In this document: positions 1-11,880 of the stretch, in pieces
How positions within the stretch are numbered: the first letter of the stretch is position 1
How the letters are laid out: the number at the start of each line of letters is the position of its first letter
Source: Begonia masoniana
Taxonomy: Eukaryota; Streptophyta; Magnoliopsida; Cucurbitales; Begoniaceae
NCBI GenBank assembly: GCA_022432975.1
Contig: CM039514.1
Coordinates: 11,408,668 to 11,472,667, forward strand
Length of the DNA: 64,000 nt
Direction: 5' to 3'
Translations under genes and position numbers: made by a program
Notes under the pieces: model-generated
Told to the model about the DNA's origin: nothing
The model's input: the letters and a program-made list of their open reading frames with translations, nothing else
Database searches by the model: none

Positions 1-309
1 TTTTATTAGTTCCACTGATCGGAGCAGTACCAAGGGAGCGTTGGAGAAGAAATTACAGGTTTCTTCAATGCTGAAGATATTATATTCCTCCAATTACATG
101 AACTGTTGTTGAGGAGGATTATAAGATGTCTGAAACTGGCAAAAACAGTTCAGCGCCGACGCAGACAGAGTGGAAGACGAGGGAAGGATGTTGAATTTGA
201 AGGAGGACAAAGGTGGGGAAATGAAAAGGTGGTGGCTATGTAGGATTTTCGGCGAGGAAATGGCGGCGTTTGGGCTGCTATCTTAGTTCAAAATAGTGCT
301 TGAATCATT
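1..309. other. Unassigned left flank
   Basis: No open reading frame, repeat boundary or RNA gene is recognised. It ends directly at the TGTTAGAATTT start of the LTR at 310. It could be host intergenic DNA or the interior of another degenerate element. Confidence 0.4.
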
Positions 310-557
310 TGTTAGAATTTAGTGTGACTCAAATTCTATACGGGTCAAACCAGTTAGTCCCATGTTAAGAATCTCATTAGAGTTTTCTTTTCTCTATAAA
401 TTCATGTAATCTAGAATCGCAAAACTTAAAATTGTATTTTCGATCTTTATAGTAGATTTGTTCATTGGTCCGTAGTTTTTTCTCTTATAAGGTTTTCACG
501 TATTTTGGTGTCTATTATTTTCTCGTTTTCTTTTTTGGATTTGCCTTCGATTTTTCA
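310..557 (+). repeat. 5' LTR of small element
   Basis: Starts TGTTAGAATTT and ends TTTTTCA. It contains a TCTCTATAAATTCAT TATA-like box near position 393 and a T-rich tail before the primer-binding site. It pairs with 2382-2638. Confidence 0.65.
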
Positions 558-562
558 CCAAT

Positions 563-574
563 TGGTATCAGAGC
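563..574 (+). other. Primer-binding site, tRNA-iMet
   Basis: TGGTATCAGAGC is exactly complementary to the 3' end of plant initiator tRNA-Met. It lies five bases after the LTR end and primes minus-strand DNA synthesis in plant LTR elements. Confidence 0.85.
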
Positions 575-2381
575 GACATTGAAGGTTTTCGAAAATCAAG
601 TTTTGATTTATCGAAGGAATCAAACAATTTTACTAGTTTGCAATTTCGGTGAGTGAAATTAGCCATTTTTTTTTTTGGGGGAAAATTAAAAAAAAAGTGC
701 GTTGTTATTGCCGTGAAGAACAGAGGAGCCCAAGCACCGTTCGCCAGGGAAGAACAAAGCCCAGCCTCTGTCCACCGCGAAGAACAAACAGAGAAGGCTC
801 GCCGTCCAACAGAATGCATCGCCATTAACACCGATCAGAAGCTCCAATTTTTTCACAGAAAGCTCACCATTATTCTATTGTTTGCATCTCTGGTCTACTG
901 TCCAGCATCGAAGAACCGTCCGCCGTACGCCATGCGACGTCCGCCGTCACTTGAGAGAGGAGTGCGTTGAGAGGAAACTCGCCGCGACCAGCAAATTTGC
1001 TGTCACCGACGAGCGCTCCTCTGCACAGAGAGACGAGTCGTAGAACGTCGTTGTCATGCGCACCAGAATCGTCCGACCACCGACGAGCACATAGTGAAGC
1101 CAACGGCAGCACTCCTATCAGTCACTAGAGCTTCGATTTGAAGCAGAGAACAAGTTGCAGTTCAAAACAGACTGAAAGTTTCTAATTAGTGTTCTGTTTT
1201 TTGAACAGTTTTTCAATTTTTGGCAGAAAATTTGATTTTTCTGGTAGAGAACATTTGGGCTGTATTTCTAGATTTATTCTGATTTTGGTTGACGTATTAT
1301 TTTTTATTTTTTTGCTTCAAATATTTGGAATTTCATATTCGGGAATTGAAAATTCTGTTGAACCTGTTTTTGAGCGATGAGTTCGTTCATGTTTGGTATC
1401 TCATTATTGGATCAAAGAATGCCCAAGTCACTAACAAGTCTTTTCCTAAGCGAGAGAAACTGGGTCGATGGTTATCCGACTCAAGGCCCGATGTCTAAAG
1501 GGAGAAATTGTTAGGGTTGATCCTACATCAGTTGTGGAAGGGACTTGGTGGTAGTTTATAAGTGTGAGGGAAAGTTTCAATCCATAAACGGATTGAGAAG
1601 GCTCAACACCACTAACACGATTCCGATCGAACAGAGCTCGTTGCGAGCATTGAAGAGAAAACCCTAAAGTGAAAGGGTTAGCCACTGTCATCATTGTCGA
1701 ACAATGAAGAGAGAAGAAAACTCTAACGTGAAAAGGTTAGCTATTGTCGTCATTGTCGAACAGTGAAGAGAGGAGAACCTTTGCGCGACTGGGAAAAGAG
1801 TCTACCGTCTGTGAAGAACAGTGAAGTTTCAAAGTAGGAACCTTAGATTCAGCCGGCGTCTGTGAAGACATTGTCCACAACCGAGACAGGAGAAGCATAC
1901 CGTGGAAGCCAACGAGAAAGGTTGTTGAGGAAGCCTCGGTAGTTGGCTGCTGAGCGCTCTGCGAATTGAAGGTGTTAACTATGTTACTGTGAACAGAGGC
2001 AGAGACGAGTCCAACCGCTACAAGTCGAGAAAAGACTCTGGACGATCGTCGTCAGCGAGGTGCACTGTCGCCGTCCAACGAAAGAGGAGAACACCGAAGA
2101 TACTCTTATCACTGAAATTTCCTTAAAGATTTTGGATGACATTTTTGGGATTTGAAGATGTCATCATCGTGGTTTAAATGTTTTTAAACCTGATCAGCAT
2201 TAGTTGCTAAGATGGCCCATCAGGGACGTGTGTGGAAGAGAAAGATCTTAAGATTTGTTTCCTTACACCAGAATTTCTTTGAAGATGAAAACTGTCAGAG
2301 TTCAGTGTTCTGGATTCGCTTTGAGTTGGGCCGAGTAACCTGCTAGATCTCTCGTATGGAATTCGTGTCAATGTGGAAATT
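575..2381 (+). other. Non-coding internal region, with an internal PPT/LTR-like boundary
   Basis: Short frames only; none resembles gag or pol. A purine tract followed by TGTTAGGGTTGATCC at about 1495-1523 looks like a second polypurine-tract/LTR junction of Copia type. The interior may therefore contain a truncated LTR of a different element, or this may be the original 3' LTR start. Short repeated blocks around 1640-1760 (CTAACGTGAAAAGGTTAGC-like) are duplicated once. Confidence 0.4.
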
Positions 2382-2638
2382 TTTAGAATTTGGTATGACC
2401 TAAATTCTATACGGGTCAGACCGGTTAGACCCATGTTGAAAATCTCATTAGAATTTTGTTTTCTCTATAAATTCATATAAGATAGAGTAGGAAAACTTGA
2501 AGTTATATTTTCGATCTACTATTCTTCATAATAGATTTGTTCTTCTGTCCGTGATTTTTTCTCTTGTAAGATTGCCACGTAAATTTCAGTGTCCATTCTT
2601 TTATCATTTTCTTTTTCGGTTTGGCTTTCAATTTTTCA
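2382..2638 (+). repeat. 3' LTR of small element
   Basis: Diverged copy of 310-557 with the same block order: TAGAATTT, ACGGGTCAGACCGG, TCTCTATAAATTCAT, and CTTTCAATTTTTCA at the end. Confidence 0.62.
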
Positions 2639-3589
2639 ACATCATTGTTCGAAAATCTGTCTTACACTCATAGATTGAATCGAATAGACCGCTTCGAAGA
2701 TATTTTTGATTCAGATCCAACTCGAACCACACTCTCCGATGATTTCTCACCAAACAATGGCTTTTCCCCCGTTGTTCTAAACTGGAGATGAAAGCTCGAT
2801 AGAAATGCAATTAGATGGAGAAGTTTCCGCTGGTGGAACAATTTCTCACGTGGGTTTTAATGGAATTTTGAAATGGGTTCTTTTAGGTTTGATTTGGGTA
2901 AGAAATCTGTTGTCGAAAATGGTGGATTCGAGAAGGTGATTTTCAATGGGTTCGTTTGAGTATGTAATTGAAGAGAATTTGTCTCTGTGAGTACCCATCA
3001 AACCAGCAAAGGAAGAAAACTTCATTGCCCCCGCTAAAACCAGGGTATAGTCTGAACGTTACTGCGAATCAGGAAGATGGTGATGCCAGCAGAGCTGAAC
3101 GTTGGAAGGAGAAAGAGAGGCAGAGAGTGGAAGGAAGGAGGGATCTAACAGCGTTGTTAACGGTCACTAACCGCGATTCAAGGGCAAAGTGTTCATTGCA
3201 ATTGACTTAAACTATTATGGGTTAAATTGATGAAATTAAAATTTTAAGTTGTTGATTGAAAATATCTTATTTTATGATTTATTTTGATAATTATCTTTTA
3301 AATATTTATAATTTATCATGTTAATTGTATTAATTAATTAGTATCTGGTCAAAAAATAAAAATTAAAATATAAGACCCTTTTTTTTTACCAATACCCCAC
3401 TTCTCTCTCTCTATTCGCATTTCTTTTCTCTCATGTGAGTTCCTTTTTTATCATTGATCATCTGCTATTTAGCTATTAACAACCTTAAGTTCAGAAATAT
3501 AGAATTCGGATCACACTAAATTTTAGATAGCTTTTTTAGAGTAGAGAAGAGACAAGACCATCAAGAATAGCTGTAGAGTTGCAGCCATC
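2639..3589. other. Intergenic, AT-rich toward the right
   Basis: No supported gene. Short frames on both strands show no recognisable domain. The right part (3240-3420) is strongly AT-rich with a short CT microsatellite near 3403. It ends at the LTR that starts at 3590. Confidence 0.4.
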
Positions 3590-3824
3590 TGTTGTGACAG
3601 CAACAATATGATCGGAAGAAAAGGAAATCTACTATTGTCCAGAGAACGTTTATAGAGAATAGGAAAATAAGAGAGAGTTTGAGAGAGAATAGGAGAGAGG
3701 AAAATAGTCAAATGACAACACAACACACCCTCTCACTCCTCACGCTGCTCATTGTATCTGCTTCCTTCCCCTTCTAACAGAATCGCCACGTCAGCTGTTG
3801 GTTTAACCGTAACCGGGTTGGATA
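3590..3824 (-). repeat. 3' LTR of short-LTR chromovirus
   Basis: Matches 23825-24059 almost base for base, including AACACACCCTCTCACTCC and the GGGTTGGATA end. The C-terminus of the polyprotein reads about 90 bp into it. Confidence 0.8.
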
Positions 3825-4332
3825 CGGGTTTCTGGGTATTGCTCTGTTTCTTCTTACTGGCCCAACTGCATAGTCCATCATGGAGGCCTCTTCCATGACA
3901 GACCTCCCCCTCCGAAGGACCTTGTCCCCAAGGTCGAAAATCAGGATAACAGGCGGTAATAACTTCAGAATCTGCCCATGTAGCGTCGGCAATTGGCTGC
4001 TCCTTCCACTGAATCAGCCACTGTGTGAGAGGAAAATTACCACGCTTGACCACTCGAGTTTGCAAAAGGTGGAGAGGAACCTCTGACACTAAGTCGGTAT
4101 AAAAATCCGGTGGAAGAATTGGGGAGGAGAGCAAATGGGTCCCAATTGTCTTCTTTAATAATGAAACGTTAAAAACGGGATGGACCCGAGCTCCATCTGG
4201 TAAAGCCAGCTTATAAGCGACCTGGCCGACCCGGGACAGAACTTTGAATGGACCAAAATATTTCGGAGCAAGTTTGTGAGACGGCCTGGCGGCAACTAAC
4301 TGTTGTCGATAAGGCTGGAACTTGAGGTAAAC
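3733..4332 (-). pseudogene. Integrase tail and chromodomain of the chromovirus pol
   Basis: The minus-strand frame after the integrase core gives a linker with PKYFGPFKVLSRVG-like and NVSLLKKT-like blocks, then a chromodomain-like segment with VVKRGNFPLTQWLIQWK and ATWADSE. Such a domain at the end of integrase is typical of chromoviruses and is thought to guide insertion into heterochromatin. A stop at about 4330-4332 and a one-base deletion near 4165 separate it from the integrase frame. The C-terminal 90 bp overlap the 3' LTR. Confidence 0.7.
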
Positions 4333-5367
4333 CTAATCGTCGGGCTGAAAGCTCCGTTTAGTTCTGTTGCGATCGGCATACAGTTTCATCCGACTCTGCA
4401 CCTGGGCAATATTCTCCTTCAGCAACTTATCCATTGCATGTCGGTCGCGGAGGAAACCATCAGCAGCGGTAGAAGGAGAATGTAAATAAGGGCCTAGAGT
4501 GAGCTGAGGCGGAGGCAGACCATATATGGTTTTGAAGGGAGTCATTTTAATGGCGGTCTGGACCGTAGTATTGTACCACCATTCGGCTAAAGGAAGCCAT
4601 TGCCTCCAAACAGATGGTTTCTGGAATGTCATGCAACGTATGTACATTTCCAGACACTTGTTAAGCCTTTCTGTTTGGCCATCTGATTCCAGGTGATAAG
4701 CGGTGGACGTATGTAATTCAGCACCCAGTGAAGAGAAAACAGATTGCCAAAAAGAGGAGAGAAAAATCAGATCCCTATCCAAGACTAATGACTGGGGTAT
4801 GCCATGCAATTTGAAAATATTGTCCATAAATAAATTGGCTACTTGAACCACCGTGGATGGGTGGCGGAGAGCCAGAAAGTGTGCGTATTTGGTGAAGCGA
4901 TCCACCACCACCAGAATACAATTGGATTGAAGGGAGCTGGGCAAACCCTCTACAAAGTCCATAGTGATGTGAGTCCATGGGTGCTGAGGTATTGGCAGTG
5001 GCTGGAGAAGTCCAGGATAACTCACGTGTTCATGTTTGCATCGCTGGCAAATATCACAACAGCCGACGTAAGTTTGGACATCTTTTGTAAGCCCTAGCCA
5101 CCAAAACAGGGATTTGGCTCGATGAAGCGTTGCCTGAATACCCGAGTGTCCACCCTCAACTGAATCATGTAAAGTCTTGAGGACCTTGGCACAAATGGCG
5201 TTTCCCTGCCCCAGGACTAATCTGCCCTGGAAACGAATTAAGCCATTCGAAAAGGAGAACGAAGGCTTCTGAGAAGCATCAATCGATAGCTTGGTGATTA
5301 GGTCTGCTGCCCACGTGTCCCCCTCGTAACTGGAGATGACCTCTTGCATCCACTGAGGTGTGTTCAA
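4333..5367 (-). pseudogene. Integrase region of the chromovirus pol
   Basis: A 344-residue frame. An HHCC zinc-binding domain lies at residues ~85-125 (histidines in LHDSVEGGHSG, cysteines in CCDICQRC). The catalytic core shows D in TMDFVEGLP, D in LVLDRDLIF and E in SDGQTERLNK, the D,D-E triad of retroviral-type integrases that join element cDNA to host DNA. The C-terminal GPY-type region continues beyond a stop at 4330-4332. It sits downstream of RNase H in the normal pol order. Confidence 0.85.
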
Positions 5368-5486
5368 AGTAATAGTGCGACTGCCGGGGGCGATGGGTGA
5401 GTTGCTCGTGAAAGAGCGTCAGCCACGACATTCAGTTTTCCCTGTCTGTATTCGATTACGTAATCTAAACCCAGCAACTTAGATAA

Positions 5487-6119
5487 TTATTTCTGCTGCA
5501 GTGGGGTAGTAATGCGTTGCTCCAACGAATACTTCAGTGACTGGTGATCGGTTTGAATGATAAATTTATTGCCTTCCAGGTAATGTCGCCAGAGTTGCAC
5601 GGCGGAAACTAGAGCTAATAGCTCCTTCTCATAGATCGACAACCCTCTGTTTTTCAGATAGAAAGGCTTGCTCATAAAAGCTATAGCCAGACGGTGTTGC
5701 ATCAACACTGCCCCCATACCATCTTGACAAGCATCGGTTTGGATCACGAAGGGCTGAGAGAAGTCTGGTAATGTTAGGACTGGTGGAGCGCTCATTGCGA
5801 TTTTGAGCTTCTGGAAAGCATCCTCGGCTGTCGAATCCCAGACAAACGCATTGGTCTTTAACAGTGTTGTGAGTGGTTTCGCCAGAATACCATAGTTGCA
5901 GACAAATTTTTGATAGTAGCCAGTTAGACCCAGGAATCCTCTCAATTGTTTGATAGTGGTGGGCGATGGCCAATTCACCATTGCCGCAATTTTAATGGGG
6001 TCTGCTTTGACTCCCTCCTTAGAAATGATGTGACCTAAATATTCGACCTCTGCTTGGCCAAACAGGCACTTAGATTCATTGGCGACTAGTTTATGGCATC
6101 TCAATAGTTGTAATACCAA
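5487..6119 (-). pseudogene. RT C-terminus and RNase H of the chromovirus pol
   Basis: The frame begins in the RT thumb (KCLFGQAEVEYLGHIISKEG) and runs into RNase H with QTDACQDGMGAVL, YEKELLALVSAV and TDHQSLKYSLEQ, which carry the acidic residues used to degrade the RNA template. A stop at about 5484 ends the frame within a tail that would read on toward ADALSR-like sequence. Its upstream neighbour, the RT palm, is frame-shifted. Confidence 0.85.
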
Positions 6120-6771
6120 TCTCAGGTGTTTGCAATGGGTCTCTAAAGTGGGGCTGTATATCAGTATGTCGTCAAAAAAAAACTAGGACAAATTTTCTCA
6201 GGTGAGGTTGAAAAATATTGTTCATGAGTGCCTGGAATGTGGCCGGTGCGTTCGTGAGGCCGAAAGGCATCACTTTGAACTCGTAAAGCCCCTAATGTGT
6301 TTTGAACGCCGTTTTATGGGAATCCTTCTCTTGTACTCTGATTTGGTGGTACCCAGCCCTTAGGTCGATTTTTGAGAAAACCAACGAGCCATGAAGCTCG
6401 TCTAGCAGTTCATCTATTATGGGCATGGGGAATTTGTCTTTAATGGTGACGGCGTTCAACTATCTGTAGTCAACGCAGAATCTCCACTGCCCGTCTTTCT
6501 TCCGTACTAGGAGCACCGGCGATGCGAAAGGGCTATTGCTGGGAATGATAATGCCTTCTTCCAGCATCTCCCGCACCAGTTTCTCAATCTCTGACTTCTG
6601 GGAAAATGGGCATCTATATGGAAAAAGGCGGAAAGGTTTTGTGTTAGGCTGTAGCGGAATCTGATGATTGTGGCTTCTCTCCGGTGGTAAACCCGGTAGA
6701 GGGGTAAAGACATCCTTGAAATTCTGAATGATAGCTTTAATACATTCTAGTTCCGGTTGTTCGGGTTCTGT
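6120..6771 (-). pseudogene. Reverse transcriptase palm, broken
   Basis: Conceptual reading shows [41 protein letters not shown] and the FDDILIYS catalytic block. All are RT motifs of Ty3/gypsy. It is interrupted by stops at 6460-6462 and 6292-6294. An extra base in a nine-A run at 6174-6182, just before the catalytic DD, shifts the frame. No single frame spans the domain, so it is a clear pseudogene. Confidence 0.8.
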
Positions 6772-7577
6772 CTATGTTATGCTGAGTTGTGCAATAAAGC
6801 CACCCGGTTGTTTCCTCCAATGGCTGTGAAGTGATTTTGGGTTGGACAGCTTACCGACTTCTCTTGGGTTGGCATACAGTATGGTTAATTGGCCCTCATC
6901 ATACTGAACCAGCAACTGTCTACGTGGAGGGTCGAATGTCACTGGGCTTTGTTTGACTATCCAGTCGATGCCCAATATCATGTCACTTCCCCTGAATCTC
7001 AAAGTTCTCAGCGGGAACGTGAAAGGGATTCTAACCATTTTCCAGGTCACCGGTTCTGGCAATTCCTTACTTACCAGGTTTTCGTCATTGGCTACTGTGA
7101 CCTTAGCGGATTTTCTGACTATTGGTGACAACCGAAAATGAGCTGCTAACCTTTCCTCGATGAAACTGTTAGTGCTTCCACTGTCAATCAGAACAGAAAT
7201 CTGTTGCTGGCCAATCTGCCCAGCGATTCGTACCGTATCGTTCGTCGTCTGGCCCGTGAGAGCATGGAGGGAAACCGCTAAGGGAGCGGTTTTGTTAGAG
7301 TTATCTGGCTCTTCGTCACTCGAAGAGCTGTCCTTTGTTTCCTCCTCGGGATCAACGATGAGAACATTTAGTGCTCAATTCTTGCAAACGTGTCCTGCAA
7401 AATATTTGTCATCGCACTTCAAACAAAGACCCAGTTTTCGTTTAAGCTGTAGATCAGCTTGCGGAATTTTCTACACTCTATAGGGCGGCTTTGAGCTTTC
7501 TACCTTCTGGTGGGAAGTGTTCGCCGGGGGTGCCTTAGGGAATTCTGTCCACTTAGAATTGGGAAATTGTTCGGCTG
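6772..7577 (-). pseudogene. Gag zinc knuckle and aspartic protease
   Basis: The minus strand gives a CCHC-like knuckle (CLKCDDKYFAGHVCK, near 7380-7430) followed by a stop. Next comes a retropepsin-like stretch with LIDSGSTNSFI (7145-7185, D-S-G active site) and ILGIDW further on. The right end at 7577 is cut by the LARD insertion; the gag sequence resumes at 22779. A TAG at 6769-6771 separates protease from RT. Confidence 0.75.
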
Positions 7578-8616
7578 TGTAACACCCTGGATTTTTTTAA
7601 AGGAAAAATTGGAGAGAAAATAAAAGAATAATAAAATAGGTTGTTTTAATTAATTTAAAAGAAAAGTGAATGGTTTCTTAATTTAGGTTCGGGTATTCCC
7701 AATGAAATTAAGCCGGGGGTTGTAATTAAGAACGAGATTTAACGGTTGATTGTATGGGAGGAGATGTAATTTGTATTAATGTTTTAATAGGAAATGTTAG
7801 TATTATTATTATTATAAAAAAAATATAATAAAACAACAGAATGGCCGAAGCGATTCTGTTGTTCGAGCGACGAGCGCGAGGAGCAGGGGAGAGGGAAGGG
7901 AGAGAAGGGCATCGATCGCCGACCAAAACCGCTGTGGTTTCCGACTTTCTTCGGCCAGACGACGGCGGGGAACCATGGGCTAGCGTCTCCGGCTGACTCC
8001 ACGCACGAACCGACCCGGTAAGTTGGTTTTTGCCCTGTTTTCGGTTTGATTTAGGGCTGAGAGGGACGAGCTCGTTTGAGCTCTGATTACTGGCTGCTTT
8101 TGGTCGTTCTTGGCGTCAATTAACTGAGCTTATTGCCGGTGATGGTTGCCGAGCAACGGTGAGCTCGAATTGAGCGAAAAAATGAGGGCTCCAATGTGGG
8201 GAATTCATGTTTTCCTATGTAAAGCCTTAGAATCTCGTTGGATTATACTAATTGGGTGTGAGGGTGGTCGATTGGTGAGGAAACGAGTGAAAATTGATGG
8301 AAAATCGGGAAGGAGAAAATTTCCGGCTTAGGGCAGTTCGGGTTTTGCCAGTTTTGACCTAGTTAGGGTCGTTGGTTTTAAAATGCTTTTTGGAAGATTA
8401 AAATAGGTTGTTAGGGGAGTACGTGGCCGCTGGAATGGTTCGATTCCGTTAACCGACGCGAAAGTTATGCACGTTTGAAGTTTCGGGTTGGTTTTTACCG
8501 AACCCAAATTAGTGGCCGTTTAGTTAGGTTTTAGTTGGATTAAGCTAGAACTAGTAGTTTGAGAGTAATGGGCGGAAGTAGGCTTGATTTTAATGAAGTT
8601 TGAATATTTGTCGTAG

Positions 8617-8670
8617 GTCGAGCTGTAGATGGGCAGGGAACCGAGTAACCTCAGCGAGCTAGGATGCGTG
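8617..8670 (+). other. Exon-2-like block of the LTR splice module (LARD copy)
   Basis: Flanked by TCGTAG at the left and GTGGTAAGTAG at the right. The phase that joins the acidic exon 3 contains a TAA, so this copy looks non-coding, as expected for a non-autonomous element. The equivalent block in the right LTR is about 21285-21338, with donor CAG|GTAAGT, and exon 3 starts at 22130. Confidence 0.4.
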
Positions 8671-8920
8671 GTAAGTAGTGGATTGCTTGTGTTTTGCCTC
8701 GGGCCTACACCATGGAACGGTAGGAAATTATTTGTTTGGTTGCTTCTTGGTTGTTTTGTTTCGTGTTGCAATGTGTTGTTTTGTTTCGGGTTGTATTGCA
8801 TATCTTTGAAACTTGCATCGTGAGTTACAGTACGCTACGCTAGAGATGAGTGGTTGCATGAGTGGGTACATTGTTTGGCATTGTGAGTGTGACAGCCCGA
8901 AACCGACCCGATCGGGATCC

Positions 8921-11880
8921 GGCATATAACTGGGCGGATGACTGGGGCGGATGACAGAATTGACTGGGGCGGATGACAGAATTGACTGGGGCGGATGACT
9001 GGGGCGGATGACTGGGGCGGATGACAGAATTGACTGGGGCGGATGACTAAGGCATATAACTGGGCGGATGACTAAGGCATATAACTGGGCGGATGACTGA
9101 ATTGACTTTGACTGGGGCGGATGACAGAATTGACTGGGGCGGATGACTAAGGCATATAACTGGGCGGATGACTGGGGCGGATGACAGAATTGACTGGGGC
9201 GGATGACTGAATTGACTTTGACTGGGGCGGATGACTGAATTGACTTTGACTGGGGCGGATGACTGGGGCGGATGACTGAATTGACTTTGACTGGGGCGGA
9301 TGACTGAATTGACTTTGACTGGGGCGGATGACAGAATTGACTGGGGCGGATGACTAAGGCATATAACTGGGCGGATGACTGGGGCGGATGACTGGGGCGG
9401 ATGACAGAATTGACTGGGGCGGATGACTGGGGCGGATGACAGAATTGACTGGGGCGGATGACTGGGGCGGATGACTGAATTGACTTTGACTGGGGCGGAT
9501 GACTAAGGCATATAACTGGGCGGATGACTAAGGCATATAACTGGGCGGATGACTGGGGCGGATGACTGGGGCGGATGACTGGGGCGGATGACAGAATTGA
9601 CTGGGGCGGATGACAGAATTGACTGGGGCGGATGACAGAATTGACTGGGGCGGATGACTGGGGCGGATGACTGGGGCGGATGACAGAATTGACTGGGGCG
9701 GATGACAGAATTGACTGGGGCGGATGACTGGGGCGGATGACTGAATTGACTTTGACTGGGGCGGATGACTAAGGCATATAACTGGGCGGATGACTGGGGC
9801 GGATGACTGGGGCGGATGACTGGGGCGGATGACTGGGGCGGATGACAGAATTGACTGGGGCGGATGACTGAATTGACTTTGACTGGGGCGGATGACTGGG
9901 GCGGATGACTAAGGCATATAACTGGGCGGATGACTGAATTGACTTTGACTGGGGCGGATGACAGAATTGACTGGGGCGGATGACTGAATTGACTTTGACT
10001 GGGGCGGATGACTGGGGCGGATGACTAAGGCATATAACTGGGCGGATGACTGAATTGACTTTGACTGGGGCGGATGACTGAATTGACTTTGACTGGGGCG
10101 GATGACTGGGGCGGATGACTAAGGCATATAACTGGGCGGATGACTAAGGCATATAACTGGGCGGATGACTAAGGCATATAACTGGGCGGATGACTAAGGC
10201 ATATAACTGGGCGGATGACTGAATTGACTTTGACTGGGGCGGATGACAGAATTGACTGGGGCGGATGACTGAATTGACTTTGACTGGGGCGGATGACTGA
10301 ATTGACTTTGACTGGGGCGGATGACTGAATTGACTTTGACTGGGGCGGATGACTGAATTGACTTTGACTGGGGCGGATGACTGAATTGACTTTGACTGGG
10401 GCGGATGACTGGGGCGGATGACAGAATTGACTGGGGCGGATGACTGGGGCGGATGACTGGGGCGGATGACAGAATTGACTGGGGCGGATGACTGGGGCGG
10501 ATGACTGGGGCGGATGACTGGGGCGGATGACAGAATTGACTGGGGCGGATGACTGGGGCGGATGACAGAATTGACTGGGGCGGATGACTAAGGCATATAA
10601 CTGGGCGGATGACTAAGGCATATAACTGGGCGGATGACTGAATTGACTTTGACTGGGGCGGATGACTAAGGCATATAACTGGGCGGATGACTAAGGCATA
10701 TAACTGGGCGGATGACTAAGGCATATAACTGGGCGGATGACTAAGGCATATAACTGGGCGGATGACTAAGGCATATAACTGGGCGGATGACTAAGGCATA
10801 TAACTGGGCGGATGACTAAGGCATATAACTGGGCGGATGACTAAGGCATATAACTGGGCGGATGACTGGGGCGGATGACTGGGGCGGATGACAGAATTGA
10901 CTGGGGCGGATGACAGAATTGACTGGGGCGGATGACTGAATTGACTTTGACTGGGGCGGATGACTGGGGCGGATGACTGGGGCGGATGACTGAATTGACT
11001 TTGACTGGGGCGGATGACTGGGGCGGATGACTAAGGCATATAACTGGGCGGATGACTGAATTGACTTTGACTGGGGCGGATGACAGAATTGACTGGGGCG
11101 GATGACTAAGGCATATAACTGGGCGGATGACTGAATTGACTTTGACTGGGGCGGATGACTGAATTGACTTTGACTGGGGCGGATGACTAAGGCATATAAC
11201 TGGGCGGATGACTAAGGCATATAACTGGGCGGATGACTAAGGCATATAACTGGGCGGATGACTAAGGCATATAACTGGGCGGATGACTAAGGCATATAAC
11301 TGGGCGGATGACTGAATTGACTTTGACTGGGGCGGATGACTAAGGCATATAACTGGGCGGATGACTAAGGCATATAACTGGGCGGATGACTGGGGCGGAT
11401 GACAGAATTGACTGGGGCGGATGACTGAATTGACTTTGACTGGGGCGGATGACAGAATTGACTGGGGCGGATGACTGGGGCGGATGACTGGGGCGGATGA
11501 CTGGGGCGGATGACTGAATTGACTTTGACTGGGGCGGATGACTGGGGCGGATGACTAAGGCATATAACTGGGCGGATGACTGAATTGACTTTGACTGGGG
11601 CGGATGACAGAATTGACTGGGGCGGATGACTAAGGCATATAACTGGGCGGATGACTAAGGCATATAACTGGGCGGATGACTGAATTGACTTTGACTGGGG
11701 CGGATGACAGAATTGACTGGGGCGGATGACTAAGGCATATAACTGGGCGGATGACTGGGGCGGATGACTAAGGCATATAACTGGGCGGATGACTGAATTG
11801 ACTTTGACTGGGGCGGATGACTGGGGCGGATGACAGAATTGACTGGGGCGGATGACTAAGGCATATAACTGGACGGATGA
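8921..11880. repeat. Four-module mosaic tandem array, 2.96 kb
   Basis: The whole stretch is built from four units of 13, 22, 25 and 28 bp that all end in GGGCGGATGA. They differ in what precedes this core: CTG only; CAGAATTGACTG; CTAAGGCATATAACT; or CTGAATTGACTTTGACTG. Units occur in irregular order with almost no point mutations; eight 25-bp units run head to tail at about 10665-10865. The last unit carries one change (GGACGGATGA). The 22- and 28-bp units contain TTGACT, the W-box core bound by plant WRKY factors. Sister LTRs have ACTGGGCGGAAGA at the same place, the likely seed. Confidence 0.9.

Larger units (their letters stand above)
310..2638 (+). mobile_element. Small non-autonomous LTR retrotransposon
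   Basis: Two alignable direct repeats of about 250 bp (310-557 and 2382-2638) flank about 1.8 kb that holds no gag or pol. Both start with T-T-A-G-A-A-T-T-T and share an ACGGGTCA(A/G)ACC(A/G)GTTAG block, TCTCTATAAATTCAT and a TTTTTCA end. A tRNA-Met primer site follows the left copy. The length and lack of coding suggest a small LARD- or TRIM-like element of Copia style. The two repeats have diverged noticeably, so it is not recent. No clear target duplication was found. Confidence 0.65.

Noticed and set aside
563..574. tRNA gene
   Set aside because: Only the 12 bases complementary to the tRNA 3' end are present; these are primer-binding sites, as at 14673, 23811, 41207 and 54297.
8921..11880. 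CRISPR-like array of repeats and spacers
   Set aside because: Units abut each other, the apparent spacers are only three recurring short sequences, and the array sits in a plant LTR with no cas genes.
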